DNA of 21,777 nt, from the NCBI GenBank assembly GCA_019648995.1, contig BLXT01000512.1, forward strand, positions 407,171 through 428,947, read 5' to 3'. The stretch's first letter is position 1; each line of letters begins with the position of its first letter. Positions 10,543 to 20,154 of this stretch are shown here, in pieces. A program made the translations under genes and the position numbers. The notes beneath the pieces were generated by a model, which saw nothing but the letters and a program-made list of their open reading frames with translations, was not told the origin of the DNA and made no database searches. This DNA is from Plakobranchus ocellatus. Its lineage: Eukaryota > Mollusca > Gastropoda > Plakobranchidae.

Positions 10543-11215
10543 GACAGATAAAGAGTCGGACAAAAAAAGAGACAGAGAGAGGTGAGAGAGGAGAGAGAAG
10601 ACTGAAAGAGACTGACAGAGAGAGAAAAAAGGAAGGAGATAGAGAGGTGAGAGAAAGATTAGAAAGAGAAACACAGAGACAGGGGGAGAGAAAGAGAGAA
10701 GAGAGAGTATATAGAGGAAAGGGGGGGGGGNNNNNNNNNGGGGGGGATGAAAAAAGAGATGAGACAGAAAGAGTGGTGGGAGCGATAGACGAGAGAAGGG
10801 GAGAGAGAGTTAAAGTTTGTGTATATGGGTGCTTAGGAGAGACAATACAGTCACAGATAAAGAAAAGAGAGGGGGAGAGAAAGACAAAAGGGGAAAAAGG
10901 AGAGATCAAGCAAAGAGGGGATGGAGAGCGGGTTACAGGAGGGAAAGAGAGGAGGAGATGATAGGGAAGGTGGGAAGACACATATGAGTGGAAGAAGAAG
11001 AGATTGGAGAGGAAAGAGAAAAAGAAGGGAGGGAGGAGGAGGAAGACACAAAAAGCGAGGGAGCTAAGGAGGAGGAAGAGATTGGAAGGTCAGGTAGAGG
11101 ACAAAGAGAAAAAAAAAATGGGAGGGTGGAGGAAGAAATATATTAATTAAATTATATAAACATAGCCATAAAGGGGAGGAAGAGAAAGGGGGAGGGGGGG
11201 GCAAAAAAGAATGGA
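10380..11215 (+). repeat. Long polypurine (GA/G-rich) tract
   Basis: For about 0.8 kb the plus strand is overwhelmingly A and G, built of GAGA, GGGA and AAAGAGAG words with scattered C and T. A pure (GA)n core lies at about 10516-10538. Both strands show long open frames (Arg/Glu/Lys-rich on plus, Ser/Leu/Phe-rich on minus). They are compositional artefacts: no domain, no start context, and they cross an N gap. Such tracts can form triplex (H-) DNA and are hard to assemble. Confidence 0.85.
10731..10739. other. Assembly gap of nine N flanked by poly-G
   Basis: Nine N are bordered by ten G on the left and seven G on the right. The gap probably marks a collapsed or unreadable G homopolymer inside the polypurine tract, so the real length here is uncertain. 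Confidence 0.98.
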
Positions 11216-12504
11216 TATGAAGAGAAATCATGACCAGAAGAATCGATGACTTTCATAAAGAGGGACACACTGTATAGAACCACATAAACATAGACAGCTA
11301 TTAATTCTCTCTAAACACAATCTGAGAGAGGTTATAATGGGAAAGTACAGTCGCGCTATTTTCAGTAAACTAGGATCTTGATCTATAGTGAAAGGTCTCT
11401 CTGTACTAGAGAGTATTCTCCTACATGTGGTTGACTAGACTGGGATAGATAATACGAAGAGACCTGCCGAGATAAGAGCCATTTTATCAGTCTCCGGTCC
11501 TGCGGAATGCGTTCAACACTACCACGCAGTTTTCACGGAAACCATTTGGTAGAGTTTGTTTCCGTAAATAATAGGAGAAAATGCAACCATAAACTGATAA
11601 ATATATTTTGACTGTGGTAAATGGCGTACAATTCACCCATCGCATCGTCGCATACCACGCCAACAGAAAATAGACCACAGGGAATATTGATGATCCCTCC
11701 TGTTTAAACATAACGTTTATGGAATAATATCAGCATTACTTAGCGGTTAAAGGAAATGTTCTTGCTATATCAAAACACGATGAAAAGATAAAGAGTGGTT
11801 TAAAAGTAAATGAGGTCATCGAAATCTATTTTGGTCAATATGAGATTGTAAAAAGGGAGTTAGATGCAGCAAATAAAGGTAAAACTATTAAATAGCGGCA
11901 TTTATGATGACAGTAATGAATTTCAAATACCAATCACAGTACTATTTCTTTCAACTCTTTAAATACTAGATCTAGTTGTATAAAAAAAAAGCATAAAAAA
12001 TTCAAGTGCCAAAAACAGTTTATAAGTGATAATGATGATGATGGTGGTGATGATGGAGTGACAAACCACAGTACCACAACACGAATGCAATCACAACTTA
12101 CTGTAATGATAATGACAAAAAGGAAACTCAAAGAAATTTGATGCGACTAAAATAATTACACATAATAAACAACAAGACCAATGAATTATAATAAAAAATG
12201 ATAAATAAACACGACATTACCAATATTATAATATTTAAATCATAACTGCACTTTTGTCACCACATGTGTGGTTTAACAGATACGCAAAACTTGCAGAAGT
12301 CTACAAAATTTCAGCTGTCAAAACAAAAACAAAACAAAAGCTTACCCAGGTATCTTAAAGCTGCATTATTATGTTGCGCGCCAAACTTGATAATGTATAT
12401 TATCCATTATTATCCATACGAATAGAAAACAAATTAACCACAGGCTTGTAAGCTTTTTTTTATAAAACTTTTAAGTGGAATTATGCATGTATAGTCTCAG
12501 TACA

Positions 12505-12605
12505 GCATCTGAAGAGATGAGCTTCAGAGCGCCTGCCTAGAACCAAGCATGACTCAAAACTGATCCTAGCAAGATGTGTTTCGAATCTTCGATTGTGGGT
12601 GAGCA
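12505..12605 (+). mobile_element. Degenerate tRNA-derived SINE copy
   Basis: Sequence gagcttcagagcgcctgcc followed by tagaaccaag resembles the D-arm and anticodon arm of the tRNA heads common in invertebrate SINEs (gagcgcctgcctagaacc). A B-box-like word, tttcgaatcttcg, follows at about 12578-12590. A ~26-base stretch between them appears inserted relative to a normal tRNA. No target-site duplication was found. The minus-strand 90-codon open frame (12481-12753) crosses it and has no recognisable domain. Confidence 0.5.
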
Positions 12606-14183
12606 AAAGAAATGGTTGAGATTCCTTCTGGTCGCGATAGTCGATTAAATACAAAAGGGGTAAGATAAGTCCGAAATGTTTTTGTTTGTTTTTTAATTGT
12701 ATTTTTTTATTCAGCACTTGGAATACACGAAGTTTTCCTTGTGCTTTTAACAAATATTTTAACGAGGTTCCTTCATATCTTCGTTGGACCAGATACCTAT
12801 GATAAAGATAAAGACAAAGAGGAAATCTTGTCTCAAAACTTGTGGCACATACAAGACGAATACGTTATTGTGGCTTACCTATTCGTAGGGGAAGAAAAAA
12901 TTTTCTTTTTTTTTTAAGGTAGGACAAGTATCCGAATTTCACACTAGATCCTTACATGTTAGGTTTTGTTGAAGTAGCATTTTAAAATTGAGAATAGAAA
13001 TTATTAAGTTTAGAATGCCGTGTTTACTCTTTATTACAATTAATGATTCAATCCACGAGGAAGAGTTATTTGATGCTTTACGTGCAAAAAAACCTATTGT
13101 ATTTTAGAACACAAGCAGTCTATCTACGCATTAACGGTCGTGCCTAGTCTATATCCTCAGAATATCCTATAATTATTATTTCCTGAATGATAAACAGGTC
13201 TCGTGCGATCTTATTATTATTTATGAAGCTATTCTATAGCCCGATGCAACAGCTTGTCACTAACCTAATGCCTGCTGGAGTTTATGGTCTACCACATCAT
13301 TACTAAGTAACTGAGCCGCGCTGTTATCATCACAACACATGAACACAGTACCATTACCGAAATCGAAAAACTGGCTCCAAGCTCGAAATATACACAAACT
13401 TTCCAGTATAGAGTCTGGCTAGTATGGGATTGGGCCGGCGGCAAGCACAACGATTCTAATTACTGTCACGTTTGGCTGTGTTCAGGTTTAGCAGATTGTG
13501 CCAGATCTAGATCAAGGTTCAACCTACGTTCACCGGCACGGTGTTACTATAAGTTTAATGCTTGGCAGAAATAGGAATGCACCGCACCTTCCAGCTTCCA
13601 GCAGTTTCACAGGCCAAAATACCAGGAATAGTGAAACAGCCTTGTGTTCGGTCTGTAGATCCTACAGCCTAGCCAAGCCTACCTTCAGCATCATTGCTTG
13701 GAACTCTAGACCGAGCTTAATCCGGAGGTAACGCCCCTGAAATTGACCTTGATACTTAACAAACCTGATGGAAGTTGAACTGACTGCTGATCTCTAAAAT
13801 GCATGTTTTCAACAGCCAAAAAAAAAATGAGTAGTTCCTTTAAAAGAATTAAATATAAAGACTATCCCTTTAACTGTGATAGCTAATACAAAGAGCACTG
13901 TAGGACTAGCAATAGCCGCTACAAAGACTCTTTGAATTACCAAATGATGCGTATCATCTATAATAACAATCATAGACTCCGCTTCAAAGTCTAAATCAGC
14001 CACATGTTGCAAACAAATTACTCTTGCGCTTTATTTCAAAGGGGAAAACACGCTCAATGTTGTTATGTTGGTGTTTAAATGTTTAAAGTAGTAGAAAAAA
14101 AAAAGTTTCTTAAAGACAATTCTTTGTACTCGAATCGACTTTTCGCATGTTTTTTATAACATAGCTATTTCTTTCTATACCTA

Positions 14184-14186
<3 letters not shown>

Positions 14187-14275
<89 letters not shown>

Positions 14276-14302
14276 CTGTGTATGCGTGTGTATATATAGT
14301 CA

Positions 14303-14350
<48 letters not shown>
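14187..14350. repeat. Compound microsatellite (CT)n-(CTAT)n-(TA)n
   Basis: Roughly 26 CT units (14187-14239) grade into about nine CTAT units (to 14275). A short TG-rich bridge and an interrupted TA tract follow (about 14301-14350). The order suggests expansion by point mutation of one motif into the next. It lies in the large dystrophin intron. Confidence 0.95.
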
Positions 14351-14353
<3 letters not shown>

Positions 14354-14926
14354 AATTATATGTCTTCTTTCTCTTTCCCTCCACCTCCTCGTTTCATTTC
14401 TTTTTACATTTAGGTGTGACGTTGTTCTGATATATCATTCACGCTGAACTGAAAGCTATGATAATCGTTTTAGCAAAGGAAAAGAAAAGAGACAGAAAGA
14501 AAAGAGAAGATGCAATTTTTTTTAAATTTTTTTTTTGCTGCCCTTCCTGTGTAGTAGAATAAATTCGATCGAATATTAAATAACTGAACGCATTCATTAT
14601 TCTCACAGGGTGAAAAAAAAAGTTCATGTGAAAACTGTGATATTTTACTTAAGCCAGCTAAAGTATCAGCGGAAAACACATAAAAAAATCAAGTGATATC
14701 AACTACTTGTACGTATACACTTTTGTAATGTAGGAAAGATAAAAATTACTGTGTAATGAAAGAGAACTGGCAATACAAACGTTATTGTCGATCTTTGAGA
14801 AAGAGCACCTTTGCTTCTAAAGATTTCACAAAAAAGGCTTAAATTTCTTCAAAATCTCGATCTTTAGTTTAAGTTTTTCATTCTGGTTGACAAAATATAT
14901 TGGAGAAACCCTACATTATTCTGACA

Positions 14927-14947
14927 TGAAATGCAATTTGCATTTCA
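14927..14947. repeat. Perfect 21-bp palindrome
   Basis: The sequence tgaaatgcaa is followed by a central t and then its exact reverse complement. It is AT-rich and short, so chance or slippage is possible. No associated gene is visible. Confidence 0.75.
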
Positions 14948-15371
14948 GACAACGCGATAGGATGAAGTAAGAGTATTAAGTTAGTTAAAAACGAAACTAT
15001 CCAGACCCCACTCGTTTTTATCTAATAATCTAAGTTTAGAATAATAAACAAAAATCTCAAAAACCAGGTTTTTTAACTGCAGTTTTGAATTCTTTTTTGA
15101 GTCATATACATATCCTGGGTTATTGCCCTTGCAAGGAAGCAGTTTTGTAGAGTGTACGCATGGAGTTGTTGGAATGGTGACGCATTTAGCAATTATTCAA
15201 TGTTTTTTAAGTCTTCCATTTCTCGTATTCATCATTACTTCTTCATATTGAGATGTATGACGTGAAATTGGCGCTTTACGCTATATCATTTTGCTCAAAA
15301 TACATTCGACTCTGATCGCCCTTAAAACTTGGGTGGTATCTCACATTTTTCCTCAATTTTAATAGAAAGTG

Positions 15372-15376
15372 AAAAA

Positions 15377-15407
<31 letters not shown>

Positions 15408-15410
15408 ATT
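15372..15410. repeat. (AAAT)n microsatellite
   Basis: About nine tandem AAAT units in the large dystrophin intron, the same motif as at 4338-4369. The minus-strand FIYLFIYLF-type open frame over it is a shadow. Confidence 0.95.
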
Positions 15411-15590
15411 ATAGATCGAGGCTTTTTTTTTACATATAAATGGAAATGCTGCATGGGTCATGGGTGGAAAGGTTGTGAGGGTTAACTACCAAAAATTATG
15501 TTGTTGTAAACATTCCAATTGGTTTTGAAGACATTCTTGACATTCTAAACAGCAATGTTTATCACGGCTGCGATGTTTTCTCTGCATACA

Positions 15591-15617
15591 AAAGATGTAC
15601 TTAGTAAGTACATCTTT
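15591..15617. repeat. Perfect 27-bp palindrome
   Basis: The sequence aaagatgtactta is followed by a single central g and then taagtacatcttt. Each arm is 13 bp with no mismatch. It sits ~95 bp from the (GA)n tract. It could extrude as a cruciform or bind a dimeric protein; which is unknown. Confidence 0.85.
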
Positions 15618-15710
15618 CCTCAAAGAAGTTTTTTTTTTATATACATATCTATGTTCAGGAAATCATGCCATTCTCTGTGCAATCTTTTTAGTTTTTTGCA
15701 GCAGACAGCG

Positions 15711-15781
<71 letters not shown>
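15711..15781. repeat. (GA)n microsatellite, about 33 units
   Basis: An almost uninterrupted GA tract of ~68 bases follows gcgagc. It reads into Arg-Glu or Ser-Leu dipeptide open frames on either strand, which are artefacts. It is complementary to the CT tract 1.5 kb away at 14187-14239. Confidence 0.96.
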
Positions 15782-15784
<3 letters not shown>

Positions 15785-15882
15785 AACATAAAACCCGATC
15801 TTTCAATACAGCCTGAGCTGGTTTGAGGGGGGAAATGATAAGCCCTGAAATCAAGGGCTCGACAGAATTTACCCGTGTTTTG

Positions 15883-15900
15883 AAAAAAAAAAAAAAAAAA
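15883..15900. repeat. A18 homopolymer
   Basis: Eighteen consecutive A follow ttttg. It could be the tail of an old retroposed copy, but the sequence to its left shows no recognised element and no flanking duplication. Confidence 0.8.
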
Positions 15901-15944
15901 CGGATATCAATACCGGTTCATTTGATACCTATAAGTAGAAACAT

Positions 15945-16095
15945 TTAAATCTAACTTCCGAGACATACAATCCTTTACTCTTCTTATTTGAACCATCTGT
16001 TTCTAACTTTTACTAGCCATGTCATTTAATACTTGTAAACATAAATATGAATTTTCACGTATAAATCTAACCTCCGAGATATCCAATCCTTTATC
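15945..16095. repeat. Partial duplication of the CH2 exon 3' end and its splice donor
   Basis: Positions 15945-15976 repeat positions 16063-16093 with about three mismatches in 31 bases (core taaatctaac.tccgaga.at.caatccttta). The second copy lies 118 bp downstream in the gene's direction. The duplicated unit spans the last ~22 coding bases of the 16072-16301 exon and the first ~9 intron bases, including the GTTAGA donor. A donor-like GGAA|GTTAGA is therefore present again at about 15954. It is seen directly; whether the copy is ever used is unknown. Confidence 0.7.
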
Positions 16096-16301
16096 CCTGT
16101 AGTTGACTGGTCCGGTGTCAACTTCCACTGATCCTGACCTGGGTGAGCTGGGAGAGACTGTTGCTTCCGCCAGGATACCGCCACTGCTACTGCTGGTATT
16201 ATTATTACTCCGGGAAACAACGATAGAGTGAGGCAATTCTTGGAAAAGACACATCAGGTACGTCATCACTGACTTTTTGTCTGGGATTTCCACGTTCATA
16301 T
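16072..16301 (-). CDS. DMD: Dystrophin/utrophin orthologue, exon for end of CH2 actin-binding domain and hinge
   Basis: The acceptor is a strong pyrimidine tract, ttttctaccccag, ending at 16302. The donor is CGGAG|GTTAGA at 16072/16071, a weaker match. The exon is 230 bp, phase 1 to 0, 77 codons counting the split first one. It begins (D)MNVEIPDKKSVMTYLMCLFQELP, aligning with the last helix of the second calponin-homology domain of dystrophin (PDKKSILMYITSLFQVLP in human). It continues into a Ser/Asn-rich linker (SNNNTSSSSGG, SPSSPRSGS) ending YRDKGLDISE. Human DMD exon 8 enters in the same phase at the same residue but, from memory, is 182 bp and carries HFQLHHQMHYSQQ, absent here. The CH pair binds F-actin. 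The linker is longer and unlike vertebrate hinge 1. Confidence 0.92.
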
Positions 16302-17948
16302 CTGGGGTAGAAAAGCGGGAGAAGAAAAGCTGACAATACATTGTAGGACAAAGACGAAAATATCAAAAACGATAAGTTGCAATGCTCTTGCTAATGTGGG
16401 TATTGTCACGAAAAATTCTTACTAATTAATATTATCTTTCACGATTCATGAGGCAAAGAGAAGAAAATGAAAGATCTAAGTAATTTCAACGTTTTTAAAA
16501 CGATTGGTCAAAGTAAAGAAGTAGAAGTTAAAATCAAATTGTGGCTATGAGAACAGGAGAGCTTCAATTGCAACGAACTTAAAATCATATCATAATCTCC
16601 GAAAAACGTAGGCTTTCCCTAAAGGGTTTTCTACCGTCTAATAGTGTTCATGTTTTCCAGCTGATTGAGAATAGAACGTAAAAGATTAAACGGCTTGAAA
16701 TGAATCATTTGACGTGTATTACTCGCTGAAATCCTGTATTGATCCCAAATAAATTAAAGAAAATCTCACATGTATTCTTATTAGGAACATTTTTTGTGAA
16801 CTTTTTAACCGCGATTCCAGATCATTTTTTTTTTATTTTGTTAATTCCATATCTTATTTATTATTAATTTTTTAAAAATGCTAGTTCTACAGAGGTATTT
16901 AATAAGTATACATTTTTTGCTCTTTATGGTATTTGATTTCTCTGCCTAGGGCAGTGATTCAAGACAACGGTGTAGCCTGGGAGGATAAAAAGGCAGACAT
17001 AGAGCAAACAGGATATTCGTAATTCACTGACGCAGCTCCCAGAGTAAACAGATATTAGGAAATCAAATAAGAACTATATAGACTAATAAAGCGAATGTTA
17101 CCTCCTAAACCAATGATTACAAAAGACGAAAAATCGCCTTTTAGCTTACTTTATTATTATCTTTAAAACAAAACTTTTAATAAACATCACAATCCTGCAA
17201 ATATTATTCTACTTCGCAAAGCACGATATTTGACGGAGCGTTTTTTTCAGCTTTCTGATACTTGAAATTCTAAGATTGTATTCAATCAATTTTTGACTTT
17301 GTTTCGCCCTTGGTTTTTCTCTTCAGCTGGGTCGAAACATAGGCACAGTTTGTACAGTGCGCATGACGGTAGTCAATTTATTTCCGGATATATTGCCCAT
17401 TTTCTATGGCCGTCAGTATTAATCAAATACTGGCTATCGTGGACATCTTGACGTCATTTGCTCAGTGGGTAGACTTTCAGATCAAATATTAGTTCATGGA
17501 CAGGTCCATTGATGACAGGCAAAATATTTGGGCCTAATCAAAGCCGATTACATTGGGCAAACGTATAAATTACCACGTTAGTTGATATCGTTTGGAGGAA
17601 AACTTTTCGTAAGGCGTGCTACAGTCGTCCATATTGCGAATATCGAAATATTCATTATAAACGTATAAGTACCAACAAGAACCTTTCATGCGTTTAATGA
17701 CCATGGTATGGTTAGAAAAAAAATCGGTTTTTTTCGATCAGTCTAATCAAATATCTATATAGGACTCAAAGATTGTACTAAATTCATTTTTCCCCATCGT
17801 TTTCGAGGTAATACAAGTCCTTCACAGAGACACAGAGAGGGACTCGATAATTCTTAAAGCTATGCTGGGTTGAGGGAAAGAGACCATTCTTTTTTAGATT
17901 AAAACTTATTCCTATCAATAGTGGTTGAAATTTGCAGAAAAACGAATT
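16302..17948. other. Dystrophin intron / region upstream of the plus-strand gene, no feature recognised
   Basis: This 1.6 kb is AT-rich with no recognised exon on either strand. The dystrophin CH1/CH2 exons that must precede the 16072-16301 exon are not seen here or elsewhere to the right. Any promoter and 5' untranslated sequence of the plus-strand gene would lie in this stretch, but I cannot place a TATA box or start site with support. Confidence 0.5.
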
Positions 17949-17997
17949 ATGGGCAATATTCGATATGTGCTGTGTTTTTGCTCTGCTTTGTACACAG
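17949..17997 (+). CDS. Secreted/membrane cadherin-like protein, exon 1 (signal peptide start)
   Basis: The ATG at 17949 is the first in-frame methionine after a stop at 17919. It opens MGNIRYVLCFCSALYT and ends at CAG|GTAAAA (donor at 17998), phase 1. The residues form a basic start and the first part of a hydrophobic signal core, completed by the next exon (VCVLVSA). The phase-1 end joins the phase-1 acceptor at 19589 exactly, which is the main support. A 5' untranslated part of this exon is likely but cannot be bounded. A downstream-reading alternative in another frame lacks an ATG. Confidence 0.72.
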
Positions 17998-19588
17998 GTA
18001 AAAATATCGTTTCTATTTTTTTATTTGACTATGAAGAACTCTATTATTACTATGCACAATATTATTTCCATGCTCTATGTTTTTCTCCTGCCTCCTGCTC
18101 AAAGTCACATAGATTAAAAAATATTTGAATTTTTAATATAACTTTTAAGTGATATTAAAACGTTTCATATTTCCTTAGTTTTGCCTCTTCACGGCAGTGA
18201 ATTGTGTGAACACTCGTACACTCAACGTCAAAGAAATCCTTTTTATTTAAACAGAAACGATTTTTCGTCCTAGAGTTACCAAAAGCGAATAGACGTGGCT
18301 TATGTATTAAATACTTAGAAATCAGTTTTTATGTAGAGGCTTCATTTATTTGGTTACATTCTTAAATGAAGAGTCATTGTAGAGTCAAAAATGTGTTAAT
18401 GTCTGAATAACAACAAAGGAGGCCATCTCAAATAAGATAAGTGTCTCAGTTGAAGTCATTAAATTATAATATCTTATTCATTAAGGGGAATAGGAGGATT
18501 TAACAGCTTTAACCTCTTCCTTCTGTGATCATTCGAGATCTTGACCGATTCGGATCAACAAACCATTCCGTGTTTTTTTTTTTTGTCCTTTTAATTTAGC
18601 TCAAAACAAACATGGACAGAAAGATTTTTCTTTTAATACTACCTCCTTTGTTAGTGCTATTGTCTTTTTGTTGATCATGAAGCACTATTTAATATCGGGT
18701 TGCTGTTTTTGTTTGTTTGTTTGTTTTTTGTTTTTTTTGTTTGTTGTTTTTTTTTTTTGCTTATTGAAATTATTGTTGTCAAAGTCTGAGCTCCAAAGTT
18801 ATGTAGTATAATCTCACTAAAATACAACGTGTACGTGGAAATGGGAAAGTAAAAAAAAAAATTAATTTCATTTGCAGTAATAATTTAAACAATTACATAC
18901 AAAATAAAATTATATGGAACTATTGCTATAATTAAGAGCTGGAAAAAAAGAATTTTCCAAAAAAAGATCGAAAAGTAATATGTACACTTTTTTAAAAATT
19001 TCATCTGCATATCACATATTTCATAACGTATTTATTTTCTTGAGAACAGTGTCCTAGTACTAAGAAAAAGTGTATCTGCTGCTACCACCTCTTACACACC
19101 GATGCTCACACATAAAACCCTTTTTCCCCCCAGATACAAACATATGAACCTTTATTTCCTTTATGGGGATCAGAATAAGAAATGAAGTACAAAGATTAAT
19201 TCAGACAAGGATTATACTTTTCATTTTCTTTTTCCTTCTGCTTTATTCATGCTGCTATTGTGCTTGCTTGTGTGTGCTTTTTTTGTAAAATTGATTGTAA
19301 AAAATTAAGATTCTGGCCTCGCTTGCATCGCATGCAGTGATCTACTTTATTGACTTAATTTGTTTTTTTTTGCTGATGATGGGGAAAAGTTTGAAAATGT
19401 TTCCATTAAAAAGTGACCGCCATTGTAAACAAAATGAAACACATGGAGGCATTACAATGTATGTGTTCAAACGTGTTACTGATAGACTTTATTTTTTAAA
19501 ATGAGATCCCCTTTAACTCATTTGCTTTTTCGGGAGTTGAGTATTTGTATTTATAAAAGATCTCTTCATTCCTTCTCTGCTCTCCCAG
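17998..19588 (+). other. Intron 1 of the plus-strand gene (1591 bp)
   Basis: It runs from GTAAAA to a pyrimidine-rich acceptor, ccttctctgctctcccag. It interrupts the signal peptide in phase 1, a common place for introns in secreted-protein genes. It contains a T/G-rich simple stretch (18708-18760), several oligo-T runs and otherwise AT-rich DNA with no recognised element. Confidence 0.75.
18708..18760. repeat. GTTT/poly-T simple repeat
   Basis: Tandem GTTT units merge into oligo-T runs of up to fourteen. This is simple sequence within intron 1 of the plus-strand gene. Confidence 0.85.
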
Positions 19589-19838
19589 TATGTGTTTTGG
19601 TCTCAGCGTGCAGTGATCTTGGTTACAGTGACTACACCATTAGAAGTGGAGACGGAGACAGTTCGACAGACGTCCAATACGTTATGTTAGACAACCAATA
19701 CGAGGTGGACTGCAACTGTGGGGAAGTATCTTCATGGAGCATCTACGCTCATAATACAGGGACCATTTCTCTGCAGATTTGGAGACCAGTTGGCGGTTCT
19801 AGCTATCAGCTCATTGGAGAGAATGTACTCACAGTGAG
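19589..19838 (+). CDS. Secreted/membrane cadherin-like protein, exon 2 (signal peptide end, N-terminal domain)
   Basis: The exon is 250 bp from acceptor ctctcccag (19588) to donor GTGAG|GTAAGG, phase 1 in and phase 2 out. It supplies residues 17-100. Residues 17-23 (VCVLVSA) finish the signal peptide, with probable cleavage near A23. The mature part begins CSDLGYSDYTIRSGDGD, then carries CNCG (58-61), a Trp at 66 and QIWRPVGGSSYQLIGENVL (79-97). The last stretch looks like strands of a beta-sandwich ('IWRPV...Y.LIG'). I believe similar segments occur at the N-termini of lophotrochozoan and amphioxus surface proteins but know no domain name. A second in-frame acceptor, tctcag, ends at 19606, 18 bases further in; using it would delete six signal-peptide residues. 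The open frame left of 19589 is intronic. Confidence 0.85.
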
Positions 19839-20111
19839 GTAAGGCCAGGCAAATAACGCAGTTTCCGGAACCTAAGATCCTGAGTACCTCAGAATCTATG
19901 GTGTGCGAAAATCGAACAGCGAGTATACATCAAGCTGGAAAATCAGAAAATCTCGAGGTCATCCCAACTGATAACTCAAAGACGCAATGGTTAGAGCGGC
20001 AAAGCTAAATTTTGATTGGCGTCTAGAAAAAAGCGAATTAACGAGTTTTCAAACAGGAAGCGCGCCCCAAATATAGAGGTACATTGCTATCATGCATTGA
20101 ATGTTGTTTGA

Positions 20112-20154
20112 TGCGCGCGCGCGCGTGTGTGTGTATGTGTGTGTGAGTGTGTGT
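20112..20154. repeat. Alternating (CG)n-(TG)n tract, Z-DNA-prone
   Basis: About seven GC/CG steps run straight into TG dinucleotides with minor interruptions. Alternating purine-pyrimidine DNA of this composition is the classical Z-DNA former. The CpG cluster is notable in AT-rich intronic DNA. It lies in intron 2 of the plus-strand gene. Confidence 0.9.

Larger units (their letters stand above)
4598..16071 (-). other. Large dystrophin intron (~11.5 kb), repeat-rich
   Basis: This interval separates the CH2-end exon from the spectrin-repeat exon. It is non-coding by inspection: open frames are short, low-complexity or cross microsatellites. It contains a SINE with target-site duplication (5812-5974), a B-box tandem array (7625-7960), a polypurine tract with an N gap (10380-11215), a degenerate SINE (12505-12605), compound microsatellites and palindromes. 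Nothing recognisable is seen in 4700-5800, 6190-6800, 7090-7620, 8050-10350, 11220-12480 and 12700-14180 apart from AT-rich DNA. One or two small dystrophin exons (human exon 8 end/exon 9 equivalent) should lie here, but I did not recognise them. Confidence 0.65.

Noticed and set aside
10265-10981. 238-codon minus-strand and 204-codon plus-strand open frames
   Set aside because: Both are composed of Ser/Leu/Phe or Arg/Glu/Lys runs produced by the polypurine tract. They cross the N gap and show no domain or splice structure.
11487-11711. 74-codon minus-strand open frame
   Set aside because: Hydrophobic but without a recognisable family, splice sites or promoter; length is within chance for this composition.
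13498-13731. 77-codon plus-strand open frame
   Set aside because: No initiating context or domain visible, and it is isolated in a dystrophin intron.
19975-20020. A-box-like sequence (atggttagagcggc) suggesting another tRNA-derived element
   Set aside because: No B box or T-arm at the expected distance and no flanking duplication.
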